A stretch of DNA of 64,000 bases from Rhabditoides inermis (taxonomy: Eukaryota; Nematoda; Chromadorea; Rhabditida; Rhabditidae), in assembly GCA_963966185.1 (NCBI GenBank), contig CAWZYM010000094.1, forward strand, positions 1 through 64,000, in the 5' to 3' direction. Positions 32,870 through 45,301 of this stretch are shown here, in pieces (position 1 is the stretch's first letter; the number at the start of each line of letters is the position of its first letter). Both the position numbers and the translations under genes were made by a program. The notes below the pieces were generated by a model, which was given only the letters and a program-made list of their open reading frames with translations, was not told where the DNA came from and did not search any database.

Positions 32870-33362
32870 TATTATCTTTTAAAAGTACTTCCGTAAAAAG
32901 TGTTGTTTGTGTTAACCTGATTCAAGAAAAGCGCATGCATATATTATTAATTTTCGAAAAATCAAATCGTAAACACCTGAACATGAAAACTAACACAAAC
33001 TTGCTCTTTCAAAACGTTGAATAATTTTTGAATAATTAATGTTGAATAATTCCATGTTTTATTTTTTTTGACATTTTTATACCTGAAACATTGAGTCAAA
33101 CAACATCACGAATAACATTTTATTTTACTGATAAACCATAAATAATAAACCGCAAAAAACACTAAATAAACTAAACAATCGTATTATTCTGAATGTTACG
33201 TGTAACTATTCTATATTCGTTTGAAAGAGCAAGTTTGTGTTAGTTTTCATGTTCAGGTGTTTACGATTTGATTTTTCGAAAATTAATAATATATGCATGC
33301 GCTTTTCTTGAATCAGGTTAACACAAACAACACTTTTTACGGAAGTACTTTTAAAAGATAAT
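32870..33362. repeat. 143-bp near-perfect inverted repeat (foldback) of insertion 2
   Basis: Arms 32870-33013 and 33220-33362 match as reverse complements except for one extra A in the left arm; spacer about 206 bp. The right arm ends at the array junction, as in insertion 1. Shared words with insertion 1 include tgattcaa, catgcata and gctctttc. Confidence 0.92.
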
Positions 33363-33538
33363 GTAAACTCGCTTACGTTCATAGCTTGTTGAGAATACGC
33401 CATCCCGTCTGATCTGGCAAGTCAAGCAACAACGCGCTCGGATAGTACCTAGATCGGAGACGGCTTGGGAATACCGAGTAATGCAAGCACGTTTTGCAAA
33501 ACGAAATTCGATAATCGTGATTCAGAAAACAAAAGATT

Positions 33539-33960
33539 CTCTTCGGCCGGGAATTGAACCCGGGTCTCGCATGTGACAGACGCGGATACTAACCACTATA
33601 CTACCGAAGACATGTGGGGAGGCAGTTGTGATGCGTTGGTGAGAGCAACACTGAATACGCTGCGATATAAGGAACGTGAAGCGTCGCGCACCCGTTCAGT
33701 TCAAAATGAGCGTTCGCACGCAAAAATAACGCTCTCGGGAAGGTTCGGACTTCCGACCTTTCGGTTAACAGCCGAACGCGCTGCCGATTGCGCCACGGAA
33801 GCACCGCTGTTTGTGAGAGACACTCCAATGAACATTGCCAGACCTACGAAACTGATGCAAAAAAATAAACAAAAGATCTGATCAGAGTGGGATTCGAACC
33901 CACGCCTCCGAAGAGACTGGTGCCTTAAACCAGCGCCTTAGACCGCTCGGCCATCTGACC
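33539..33960 (-). tRNA. tRNA cluster, unit 29
   Basis: Asp 33539-33610, Asn 33730-33802 (A68 variant plus T55 to C), Leu 33879-33960. Confidence 0.9.
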
Positions 33961-34280
33961 ACGCTCCGTTTTTGCTCTCATATCTCATATCGGAACATCC
34001 CACGGTACGGAGTGAGCCAGCCGGGTTCGTTGGACACGTAATAGCGGTCGTCAAAGTGCTCATTTTTCACACAAATCACAAATCCTTGACATACTTTTAA
34101 AATGTTAACTCGCTTACGTTCATAGCTTGTTGAGAATACGCCATCCCGTCTGATCTGGCAAGTCAAGTAACAACGCGCTCGGATAGTACCTAGATCGGAG
34201 ACGGCTTGGGAATACCGAGTAATGCAAGCACGTTTTGCCAAAACGAAATTCGATAATCGTGATCCAGAAAACAAAAGATT

Positions 34281-34703
34281 CTCTTCGGCCGGGAATTGAA
34301 CCCGGGTCTCGCATGTGACAGACGCGGATACTAACCACTATACTACCGAAGACATGTGGGGAGGCAGTTGTGATGCGTTGGTGAGAGCAACACTGAATAC
34401 GCTGCGATATAAGGAACGTGAAGCGTCGCGCACCCGTTCAGTTCAAAATGAGCGTTCGCACGCAAAAATAACGCTCTCGGGAAGGTTCGAACTTCCGACC
34501 TTTCGGTTAACAGCCGAACGCGCTGCCGATTGCGCCACGGAAGCACCGCTGTTTGTGAGAGACACTCCAATGAACATTGCCAGACCTACGAAAACTGATG
34601 CAAAAAAATAAACAAAAGATCTGATCAGAGTGGGATTCGAACCCACGCCTCCGAAGAGACTGGTGCCTTAAACCAGCGCCTTAGACCGCTCGGCCATCTG
34701 ACC
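34281..34703 (-). tRNA. tRNA cluster, unit 30
   Basis: Asp 34281-34352, Asn 34472-34544 (A68 variant), Leu 34622-34703. Shares the flank word gatccagaaaac with unit 28. Confidence 0.93.
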
Positions 34704-35015
34704 ACGCTCCGTTTTGCTCTCATATCGGAACATCCCACGGTACGGAGTGAGCCAGCCGGGTTCGTTGGACACGTAATAGCGGTCGTCAAAGTGCTCATTT
34801 TTCACACAAATCACAAATCCTTGACATACTTTTAAAATGTTAACTCGCTTACGTTCATAGCTTGTTGAGAATACGCCATCCCGTCTGATCTGGCAAGTCA
34901 AGTAACAACGCGCTCGGATAGTACCTAGATCGGAGACGGCTTGGGAATACCGAGTAATGCAAGCACGTTTTGCCAAAACGAAATTCGATAATCGTGATTC
35001 AGAAAACAAAAGATT

Positions 35016-35438
35016 ATCTTCGGCCGGGAATTGAACCCGGGTCTCGCATGTGACAGACGCGGATACTAACCACTATACTACCGAAGACATGTGGGGAGGC
35101 AGTTGTGATGCGTTGGTGAGAGCAACACTGAATACGCTGCGATATAAAGAACGTGAAGCGTCGCGCACCCGTTCAGTTCAAAATGAGCGTTCGCACGCAA
35201 AAATAACGCTCCCGGGAAGGTTCGAACTTCCGACCTTTCGGTTAACAGCCGAACGCGCTGCCGATTGCGCCACGGAAGCACCGCTGTTTGTGAGAGACAC
35301 TCCAATGAACATTGCCAGACCTACGAAAACTGATGCAAAAAAATAAATAAAAGATCTGATCAGAGTGGGATTCGAACCCACGCCTCCGAAGAGACTGGTG
35401 CCTTAAACCAGCGCCTTAGACCGCTCGGCCATCTGACC
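35016..35438 (-). tRNA. tRNA cluster, unit 31
   Basis: Asp 35016-35087, Asn 35207-35279, Leu 35357-35438. Confidence 0.95.
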
Positions 35439-35750
35439 ACGCTCCGTTTTGCTCTCATATCGGAACATCCCACGGTACGGAGTGAGCCAGCCGGGTTCGT
35501 TGGACACGTAATAGCGGTCGTCAAAGTGCTCATTTTTCACACAAATCACAAATCCTTGACATACTTTTAAAATGTTAACTCGCTTACGTTCATAGCTTGT
35601 TGAGAATACGCCATTCCGTCTGATCTGGCAAGTCAAGTAACAACGCGCTCGGATAGTACCTAGATCGGAGACGGCTTGGGAATACCGAGTAATGCAAGCA
35701 CGTTTTGCCAAAACGAAATTCGATAATCGTGATTCAGAAAACAAAAGATT

Positions 35751-36173
35751 CTCTTCGGCCGGGAATTGAACCCGGGTCTCGCATGTGACAGACGCGATTA
35801 CTAACCACTATACTACCGAAGACATGTGGGGAGGCAGTTGTGATGCGTTGGTGAGAGCAACACTGAATACGCTGCGATATAAAGAACGTGAAGCGTCGCG
35901 CACCCGTTCAGTTCAAAATGAGCGTTCGCACGCAAAAATAACGCTCCCGGGAAGGTTCGAACTTCCGACCTTTCGGTTAACAGCCGAACGCGCTGCCGAT
36001 TGCGCCACGGAAGCACCGCTGTTTGTGAGAGACACTCCAATGAACATTGCCAGACCTACGAAAACTGATGCAAAAAAATAAATAAAAGATCTGATCAGAG
36101 TGGGATTCGAACCCACGCCTCCGAAGAGACTGGTGCCTTAAACCAGCGCCTTAGACCGCTCGGCCATCTGACC
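35751..36173 (-). tRNA. tRNA cluster, unit 32
   Basis: Asp 35751-35822 (positions 25-26 changed, unpairing G10), Asn 35942-36014, Leu 36092-36173. Confidence 0.92.
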
Positions 36174-36485
36174 ACGCTCCGTTTTGCTCTCATATCGGAA
36201 CATCCCACGGTACGGAGTGAGCCAGCCGGGTTCGTTGGACACGTAATAGCGGTCGTCAAAGTGCTCATTTTTCACACAAATCACAAATCCTTGACATACT
36301 TTTAAAATGTTAACTCGCTTACGTTCATAGCTTGTTGAGAATACGCCATTCCGTCTGATCTGGCAAGTCAAGTAACAACGCGCTCGGATAGTACCTAGAT
36401 CGGAGACGGCTTGGGAATACCGAGTAATGCAAGCACGTTTTGCCAAAACGAAGTTCGATAATCGTGATTCAGAAAACAAAAGATT

Positions 36486-36908
36486 CTCTTCGGCCGGGAA
36501 TTGAACCCGGGTCTCGCATGTGACAGACGCGGATACTAACCACTATACTACCGAAGACATGTGGGGAGGCAGTTGTGATGCGTTGGTGAGAGCAACACTG
36601 AATACGCTGCGATATAAGGAACGTGAAGCGTCGCGCACCCGTTCAGTTCAAAATGAGCGTTCGCACGCAAAAATAACGCTCTCGGGAAGGTTCGAACTTC
36701 CGACCTTTCGGTTAACAGCCGAACGCGCTGCCGATTGCGCCACGGAAGCACCGCTGTTTGTGAGAGACACTCCAATGAACATTGCCAGACCTACGAAAAC
36801 TGATGCAAAAAAATAAACAAAAGATCTGATCAGAGTGGGATTCGAACCCACGCCTCCGAAGAGACTGGTGCCTTAAACCAGCGCCTTAGACCGCTCGGCC
36901 ATCTGACC
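36486..36908 (-). tRNA. tRNA cluster, unit 33
   Basis: Asp 36486-36557, Asn 36677-36749 (A68 variant), Leu 36827-36908. Confidence 0.93.
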
Positions 36909-37219
36909 ACGCTCCGTTTTGCTCTCATATCGGAACATCCCACGGTACGGAGTGAGCCAGCCGGGTTCGTTGGACACGTAATAGCGGTCGTCAAAGTGCT
37001 CATTTTTCACACAAAACACAAATCCTTGACATACTTTTAAAATGTTAACTCGCTTACGTTCGTAGCTTGTTGAGAATACGCCATCCCGTCTGATCTGGCA
37101 AGTCAAGTAACAACGCGCTCGGATAGTACCTAGATCGGAGACGGCTTGGGAATACCGAGTAATGCAAGCACGTTTTGCAAAACGAAATTCGATAATCGTG
37201 ATTCAGAAAACAAAAGATT

Positions 37220-37642
37220 CTCTTCGGCCGGGAATTGAACCCGGGTCTCGCATGTGACAGACGCGGATACTAACCACTATACTACCGAAGACATGTGGGG
37301 AGGCAGTTGTGATGCGTTGGTGAGAGCAACACTGAATACGCTGCGATATAAGGAACGTGAAGCGTCGCGCACCCGTTCAGTTCAAAATGAGCGTTCGCAC
37401 GCAAAAATAACGCTCTCGGGAAGGTTCGAACTTCCGACCTTTCGGTTAACAGCCGAACGCGCTGCCGATTGCGCCACGGAAGCACCGCTGTTTGTGAGAG
37501 ACACTCCAATGAACATTGCCAGACCTACGAAAACTGATGCAAAAAAATAAACAAAAGATCTGATCAGAGTGGGATTCGAACCCACGCCTCCGAAGAGACT
37601 GGTGCCTTAAACCAGCGCCTTAGACCGCTCGGCCATCTGACC
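37220..37642 (-). tRNA. tRNA cluster, unit 34
   Basis: Asp 37220-37291, Asn 37411-37483 (A68 variant), Leu 37561-37642. Confidence 0.93.
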
Positions 37643-37954
37643 ACGCTCCGTTTTGCTCTCATATCGGAACATCCCACGGTACGGAGTGAGCCAGCCGGGT
37701 TCGTTGGACACGTAATAGCGGTCGTCAAAGTGCTCATTTTTCACACAAATCACAAATCCTTGACATACTTTTAAAATGTTAACTCGCTTACGTTCATAGC
37801 TTGTTGAGAATACGCCATCCCGTCTGATCTGGCAAGTCAAGTAACAACGCGCTCGGATAGTACCTAGATCGGAGACGGCTTGGGAATACCGAGTAATGCA
37901 AGCACGTTTTGCCAAAACGAAATTCGATAATCGTGATTCAGAAAACAAAAGATT

Positions 37955-38377
37955 CTCTTCGGCCGGGAATTGAACCCGGGTCTCGCATGTGACAGACGCG
38001 GATACTAACCACTATACTACCGAAGACATGTGGGGAGGCAGTTGTGATGCGTTGGTGAGAGCAACACTGAATACGCTGCGATATTAAGAATGTGAAGCGT
38101 CGCGCACCCGTTCAGTTCAAAATGAGCGTTCGCACGCAAAAATAACGCTCCCGGGAAGGTTCGAACTTCCGACCTTTCGGTTAACAGCCGAACGCGCTGC
38201 CGATTGCGCCACGGAAGCACCGCTGTTTGTGAGAGACACTCCAATGAACATTGCCAGACCTACGAAAACTGATGCAAAAAAATAAATAAAAAATCTGATC
38301 AGAATGGGATTCGAACCCACGCCTCCGAAGAGACTGGTGCCTTAAACCAGCGCCTTAGACCGCTCGGCCATCTGACC
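37955..38377 (-). tRNA. tRNA cluster, unit 35
   Basis: Asp 37955-38026, Asn 38146-38218, Leu 38296-38377 (C65 to T, leaving a G-U pair). Confidence 0.94.
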
Positions 38378-38689
38378 ACGCTCCGTTTTGCTCTCATATC
38401 GGAACATCCCACGGTACGGAGTGAGCCAGCCGGGTTCGTTGGACACGTAATAGCGGTCGTCAAAGTGCTCATTTTTCACACAAATCACAAATCCTTGACA
38501 TACTTTTAAAATGTTAACTCGCTTACGTTCATAGCTTGTTGAGAATACGCCATCCCGTCTGATCTGGCAAGTCAAGTAACAACGCGCTCGGATAGTACCT
38601 AGATCGGAGACGGCTTGGGAATACCGAGTAATGCAAGCACGTTTTGCCAAAACGAAATTCGATAATCGTGATTCAGAAAACAAAAGATT

Positions 38690-39112
38690 CTCTTCGGCCG
38701 GGAATTGAACCCGGGTCTCGCATGTGACAGACGCGGATACTAACCACTATACTACCGAAGACATGTGGGGAGGCAGTTGTGATGCGTTGGTGAGAGCAAC
38801 ACTGAATACGCTGCGATATTAAGAATGTGAAGCGTCGCGCACCCGTTCAGTTCAAAATGAGCGTTCGCACGCAAAAATAACGCTCCCGGGAAGGTTCGAA
38901 CTTCCGACCTTTCGGTTAACAGCCGAACGCGCTGCCGATTGCGCCACGGAAGCACCGCTGTTTGTGAGAGACACTCCAATGAACATTGCCAGACCTACGA
39001 AAACTGATGCAAAAAAATAAATAAAAAATCTGATCAGAGTGGGATTCAAACCCACGCCTCCGAAGAGACTGGTGCCTTAAACCAGCGCCTTAGACCGCTC
39101 GGCCATCTGACC
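38690..39112 (-). tRNA. tRNA cluster, unit 36
   Basis: Asp 38690-38761, Asn 38881-38953, Leu 39031-39112 (C56 to T). Confidence 0.93.
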
Positions 39113-39424
39113 ACGCTCCGTTTTGCTCTCATATCGGAACATCCCACGGCACGGAGTGAGCCAGCCGGGTTCGTTGGCCACGTAATAGCGGTCGTCAAAG
39201 TGCTCATTTTTCACACAAATCACAAATCCTTGACATACTTTTAAAATGTAAACTCGCTTACGTTCATAGCTTGTTGAGAATACGCCATCCCGTCTGATCT
39301 GGCAAGTCAAGCAACAACGCGCTCGGATAGTACCTAGATCGGAGACGGCTTGGGAATACCGAGTAATGCAAGCACGTTTTGCCAAAACGAAATTCGATAA
39401 TCGTGATTCAGAAAACAAAAGATT

Positions 39425-39847
39425 CTCTTCGGCCGGGAATTGAACCCGGGTCTCGCATGTGACAGACGCGGATACTAACCACTATACTACCGAAGACATG
39501 TGGGGAGGCAGTTGTGATGCGTTGGTGAGAGCAACACTGAATACGCTGCGATATAAAGAACGTGAAGCGTCGCGCACCCGTTCAGTTCAAAATGAGCGTT
39601 CGCACGCAAAAATAACGCTCCCGGGAAGGTTCGAACTTCCGACCTTTCGGTTAACAGCCGAACGCGCTGCCGATTGCGCCACGGAAGCACCGCTGTTTGT
39701 GAGAGACACTCCAATGAACATTGCCAGACCTACGAAAACTGATGCAAAAAAATAAATAAAAGATCTGATCAGAGTGGGATTCGAACCCACGCCTCCGAAG
39801 AGACTGGTGCCTTAAACCAGCGCCTTAGACCGCTCGGCCATCTGACC
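39425..39847 (-). tRNA. tRNA cluster, unit 37
   Basis: Asp 39425-39496, Asn 39616-39688, Leu 39766-39847. Confidence 0.95.
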
Positions 39848-40159
39848 ACGCTCCGTTTTGCTCTCATATCGGAACATCCCACGGTACGGAGTGAGCCAGC
39901 CGGGTTCGTTGGACACGTAATAGCGGTCGTCAAAGTGCTCATTTTTCACACAAATCACAAATCCTTGACATACTTTTAAAATGTTAACTCGCTTACGTTC
40001 ATAGCTTGTTGAGAATACGCCATTCCGTCTGATCTGGCAAGTCAAGTAACAACGCGCTCGGATAGTACCTAGATCGGAGACGGCTTGGGAATACCGAGTA
40101 ATGCAAGCACGTTTTGCCAAAACGAAGTTCGATAATCGTGATTCAGAAAACAAAAGATT

Positions 40160-40582
40160 CTCTTCGGCCGGGAATTGAACCCGGGTCTCGCATGTGACAG
40201 ACGCGGATACTAACCACTATACTACCGAAGACATGTGGGGAGGCAGTTGTGATGCGTTGGTGAGAGCAACACTGAATACGCTGCGATATAAGGAACGTGA
40301 AGCGTCGCGCACCCGTTCAGTTCAAAATGAGCGTTCGCACGCAAAAATAACGCTCTCGGGAAGGTTCGAACTTCCGACCTTTCGGTTAACAGCCGAACGC
40401 GCTGCCGATTGCGCCACGGAAGCACCGCTGTTTGTGAGAGACACTCCAATGAACATTGCCAGACCTACGAAAACTGATGCAAAAAAATAAACAAAAGATC
40501 TGATCAGAGTGGGATTCGAACCCACGCCTCCGAAGAGACTGGTGCCTTAAACCAGCGCCTTAGACCGCTCGGCCATCTGACC
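40160..40582 (-). tRNA. tRNA cluster, unit 38
   Basis: Asp 40160-40231, Asn 40351-40423 (A68 variant), Leu 40501-40582. Counterpart of unit 33, 3674 bp away. Confidence 0.93.
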
Positions 40583-40893
40583 ACGCTCCGTTTTGCTCTC
40601 ATATCGGAACATCCCACGGTACGGAGTGAGCCAGCCGGGTTCGTTGGACACGTAATAGCGGTCGTCAAAGTGCTCATTTTTCACACAAAACACAAATCCT
40701 TGACATACTTTTAAAATGTTAACTCGCTTACGTTCGTAGCTTGTTGAGAATACGCCATCCCGTCTGATCTGGCAAGTCAAGTAACAACGCGCTCGGATAG
40801 TACCTAGATCGGAGACGGCTTGGGAATACCGAGTAATGCAAGCACGTTTTGCAAAACGAAATTCGATAATCGTGATTCAGAAAACAAAAGATT

Positions 40894-41316
40894 CTCTTCG
40901 GCCGGGAATTGAACCCGGGTCTCGCATGTGACAGACGCGGATACTAACCACTATACTACCGAAGACATGTGGGGAGGCAGTTGTGATGCGTTGGTGAGAG
41001 CAACACTGAATACGCTGCGATATAAGGAACGTGAAGCGTCGCGCACCCGTTCAGTTCAAAATGAGCGTTCGCACGCAAAAATAACGCTCTCGGGAAGGTT
41101 CGAACTTCCGACCTTTCGGTTAACAGCCGAACGCGCTGCCGATTGCGCCACGGAAGCACCGCTGTTTGTGAGAGACACTCCAATGAACATTGCCAGACCT
41201 ACGAAAACTGATGCAAAAAAATAAACAAAAGATCTGATCAGAGTGGGATTCGAACCCACGCCTCCGAAGAGACTGGTGCCTTAAACCAGCGCCTTAGACC
41301 GCTCGGCCATCTGACC
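40894..41316 (-). tRNA. tRNA cluster, unit 39
   Basis: Asp 40894-40965, Asn 41085-41157 (A68 variant), Leu 41235-41316. Counterpart of unit 34. Confidence 0.93.
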
Positions 41317-41628
41317 ACGCTCCGTTTTGCTCTCATATCGGAACATCCCACGGTACGGAGTGAGCCAGCCGGGTTCGTTGGACACGTAATAGCGGTCGTC
41401 AAAGTGCTCATTTTTCACACAAATCACAAATCCTTGACATACTTTTAAAATGTTAACTCGCTTACGTTCATAGCTTGTTGAGAATACGCCATCCCGTCTG
41501 ATCTGGCAAGTCAAGTAACAACGCGCTCGGATAGTACCTAGATCGGAGACGGCTTGGGAATACCGAGTAATGCAAGCACGTTTTGCCAAAACGAAATTCG
41601 ATAATCGTGATTCAGAAAACAAAAGATT

Positions 41629-42051
41629 CTCTTCGGCCGGGAATTGAACCCGGGTCTCGCATGTGACAGACGCGGATACTAACCACTATACTACCGAAGA
41701 CATGTGGGGAGGCAGTTGTGATGCGTTGGTGAGAGCAACACTGAATACGCTGCGATATTAAGAATGTGAAGCGTCGCGCACCCGTTCAGTTCAAAATGAG
41801 CGTTCGCACGCAAAAATAACGCTCCCGGGAAGGTTCGAACTTCCGACCTTTCGGTTAACAGCCGAACGCGCTGCCGATTGCGCCACGGAAGCACCGCTGT
41901 TTGTGAGAGACACTCCAATGAACATTGCCAGACCTACGAAAACTGATGCAAAAAAATAAATAAAAAATCTGATCAGAGTGGGATTCAAACCCACGCCTCC
42001 GAAGAGACTGGTGCCTTAAACCAGCGCCTTAGACCGCTCGGCCATCTGACC
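41629..42051 (-). tRNA. tRNA cluster, unit 40
   Basis: Asp 41629-41700, Asn 41820-41892, Leu 41970-42051 (C56 to T). Confidence 0.93.
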
Positions 42052-42363
42052 ACGCTCCGTTTTGCTCTCATATCGGAACATCCCACGGCACGGAGTGAGC
42101 CAGCCGGGTTCGTTGGCCACGTAATAGCGGTCGTCAAAGTGCTCATTTTTCACACAAATCACAAATCCTTGACATACTTTTAAAATGTAAACTCGCTTAC
42201 GTTCATAGCTTGTTGAGAATACGCCATCCCGTCTGATCTGGCAAGTCAAGCAACAACGCGCTCGGATAGTACCTAGATCGGAGACGGCTTGGGAATACCG
42301 AGTAATGCAAGCACGTTTTGCCAAAACGAAATTCGATAATCGTGATTCAGAAAACAAAAGATT

Positions 42364-42786
42364 CTCTTCGGCCGGGAATTGAACCCGGGTCTCGCATGTG
42401 ACAGACGCGGATACTAACCACTATACTACCGAAGACATGTGGGGAGGCAGTTGTGATGCGTTGGTGAGAGCAACACTGAATACGCTGCGATATAAAGAAC
42501 GTGAAGCGTCGCGCACCCGTTCAGTTCAAAATGAGCGTTCGCACGCAAAAATAACGCTCCCGGGAAGGTTCGAACTTCCGACCTTTCGGTTAACAGCCGA
42601 ACGCGCTGCCGATTGCGCCACGGAAGCACCGCTGTTTGTGAGAGACACTCCAATGAACATTGCCAGACCTACGAAAACTGATGCAAAAAAATAAACAAAA
42701 GATCTGATCAGAGTGGGATTCGAACCCACGCCTCCGAAGAGACTGGTGCCTTAAACCAGCGCCTTAGACCGCTCGGCCATCTGACC
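42364..42786 (-). tRNA. tRNA cluster, unit 41
   Basis: Asp 42364-42435, Asn 42555-42627, Leu 42705-42786. Confidence 0.95.
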
Positions 42787-43098
42787 ACGCTCCGTTTTGC
42801 TCTCATATCGGAACATCCCACGGTACGGAGTGAGCCAGCCGGGTTCGTTGGACACGTAATAGCGGTCGTCAAAGTGCTCATTTTTCACACAAATCACAAA
42901 TCCTTGACATACTTTTAAAATGTTAACTCGCTTACGTTCATAGCTTGTTGAGAATACGCCATCCCGTCTGATCTGGCAAGTCAAGTAACAACGCGCTCGG
43001 ATAGTACCTAGATCGGAGACGGCTTGGGAATACCGAGTAATGCAAGCACGTTTTGCCAAAACGAAATTCGATAATCGTGATTCAGAAAACAAAAGATT

Positions 43099-43521
43099 CT
43101 CTTCGGCCGGGAATTGAACCCGGGTCTCGCATGTGACAGACGCGGATACTAACCACTATACTACCGAAGACATGTCGGGAGGCAGTTGGGATGCGTTGGT
43201 GAGAGCAACACTGAATACGCTGCGATATTAAGAACGTGAAGCGTCGCGCACCCGTTCAGTTCAAAATGAGCGTTCGCACGCAAAAATAACGCTCCCGGGA
43301 AGGTTCGAACTTCCGACCTTTCGGTTAACAGCCGAACGCGCTGCCGATTGCGCCACGGAAGCACCGCTGTTTGTGAGAGACACTCCAATGAACATTGCCA
43401 GACCTACGAAAACTGATGCAAAAAAATAAACAAAAGATCTGATCAGAGTGGGATTCGAACCCACGCCTCCGAAGAGACTGGTGCCTTAAACCAGCGCCTT
43501 AGACCGCTCGGCCATCTGACC
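43099..43521 (-). tRNA. tRNA cluster, unit 42
   Basis: Asp 43099-43170, Asn 43290-43362, Leu 43440-43521. The Asp upstream flank reads catgtcggg instead of catgtgggg, a marker shared with units 46, 49 and 53. Confidence 0.95.
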
Positions 43522-43833
43522 ACGCTCCGTTTTGCTCTCATATCGGAACATCCCACGGCACGGAGTGAGCCAGCCGGGTTCGTTGGACACGTAATAGCGG
43601 TCGTCAAAGTGCTCATTTTTCACACAAATCACAAATCCTTGACATACTTTTAAAATGTAAACTCGCTTACGTTCATAGCTTGTTGGGAATACGCCATCCC
43701 GTCTGATCTGGCAAGTCAAGTAACAACGCGCTCGGATAGTACCTAGATCGGAGACGGCTTGGGAATACCGAGTAATGCAAGCACGTTTTGCCAAAACGAA
43801 ATTCGATAATCGTGATTCAGAAAACAAAAGATT

Positions 43834-44255
43834 CTCTTCGGCCGGGAATTGAACCCGGGTCTCGCATGTGACAGACGCGTATACTAACCACTATACTACC
43901 GAAGACATGTGGGGAGGCAGTTGTGGTGCGTTGGTGAGAGCAACACTGAATACGCTGCGATATAAGGAACGTGAAGCGTCGCGCACCCGTTCAGTTCAAA
44001 ATGAGCGTTCGCACGCAAAAATAACGCTCCCGGGAAGGTTCGAACTTCCGACCTTTCGGTTAACAGCCGAACGCGCTGCCGATTGCGCCACGGAAGCACC
44101 GCTGTTTGTGAGAGACACTCCAATGAACATTGCCAGACCTACGAAAACTGATGCAAAAAATAAACAAAAGATCTGATCAGAGTGGGATTCGAACCCACGC
44201 CTCCGAAGAGACTGGTGCCTTAAACCAGTGCCTTAGACCGCTCGGCCATCTGACC
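43834..44255 (-). tRNA. tRNA cluster, unit 43
   Basis: Asp 43834-43905 (C26 to A), Asn 44025-44097, Leu 44174-44255 (G26 to A). Confidence 0.93.
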
Positions 44256-44567
44256 ACGCTCCGTTTTGCTCTCATATCGGAACATCCCACGGCACGGAGT
44301 GAGCCAGCCGGGTTCGTTGGACACGTAATAGCGGTCGTCAAAGTGCTCATTTTTCACACAAATCACAAATCCTTGACATACTTTTAAAATGTTAACTCGC
44401 TTACGTTCATAGCTTGTTGAGAATACGCCATCCCGTCTGATCTGGCAAGTCAAGTAACAACGCGCTCGGATAGTACCTAGATCGGAGACGGCTTGGGAAT
44501 ACCGAGTAATGCAAGCACGTTTTGCCAAAACGAAATTCGATAATCGTGATTCAGAAAACAAAAGATT

Positions 44568-44990
44568 CTCTTCGGCCGGGAATTGAACCCGGGTCTCGCA
44601 TGTGACAGACGCGGATACTAACCACTATACTACCGAAGACATGTGGGGAGGCAGTTGTGATGCGTTGGTGAGAGCAACACTGAATACGCTGCGATATTAA
44701 GAATGTGAAGCGTCGCGCACCCGTTCAGTTCAAAATGAGCGTTCGCACGCAAAAATAACGCTCCCGGGAAGGTTCGAACTTCCGACCTTTCGGTTAACAG
44801 CCGAACGCGCTGCCGATTGCGCCACGGAAGCACCGCTGTTTGTGAGAGACACTCCAATGAACATTGCCAGACCTACGAAAACTGATGCAAAAAAATAAAT
44901 AAAAAATCTGATCAGAGTGGGATTCAAACCCACGCCTCCGAAGAGACTGGTGCCTTAAACCAGCGCCTTAGACCGCTCGGCCATCTGACC
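44568..44990 (-). tRNA. tRNA cluster, unit 44
   Basis: Asp 44568-44639, Asn 44759-44831, Leu 44909-44990 (C56 to T). Confidence 0.93.
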
Positions 44991-45301
44991 ACGCTCCGTT
45001 TTGCTCTCATATCGGAACATCCCACGGCACGGAGTGAGCCAGCCGGGTTCGTTGGCCACGTAATAGCGGTCGTCAAAGTGCTCATTTTTCACACAAATCA
45101 CAAATCCTTGACATACTTTTAAAATGTAAACTCGCTTACGTTCATAGCTTGTTGAGAATACGCCATCCCGTCTGATCTGGCAAGTCAAGCAACAACGCGC
45201 TCGGATAGTACCTAGATCGGAGACGGCTTGGGAATACCGAGTAATGCAAGCACGTTTTGCAAAACGAAATTCGATAATCGTGATTCAGAAAACAAAAGAT
45301 T

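Larger units (their letters stand above)
30277..33359. mobile_element. Insertion 2: hairpin-headed foldback element, 3083 bp
   Basis: Array reads up to AAT (30274-30276) and resumes from AAT (33360-33362) with nothing lost. Left end: GC hairpin with GCA loop. Then about 350 bp of unique sequence with (GGGT)n near 30510, about 2.1 kb of pure-purine repeat, and a right-end inverted repeat of about 143 bp whose arms are related to, but clearly diverged from, those of insertion 1. No transposase gene seen. A composite of independent insertions remains possible. Confidence 0.7.
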
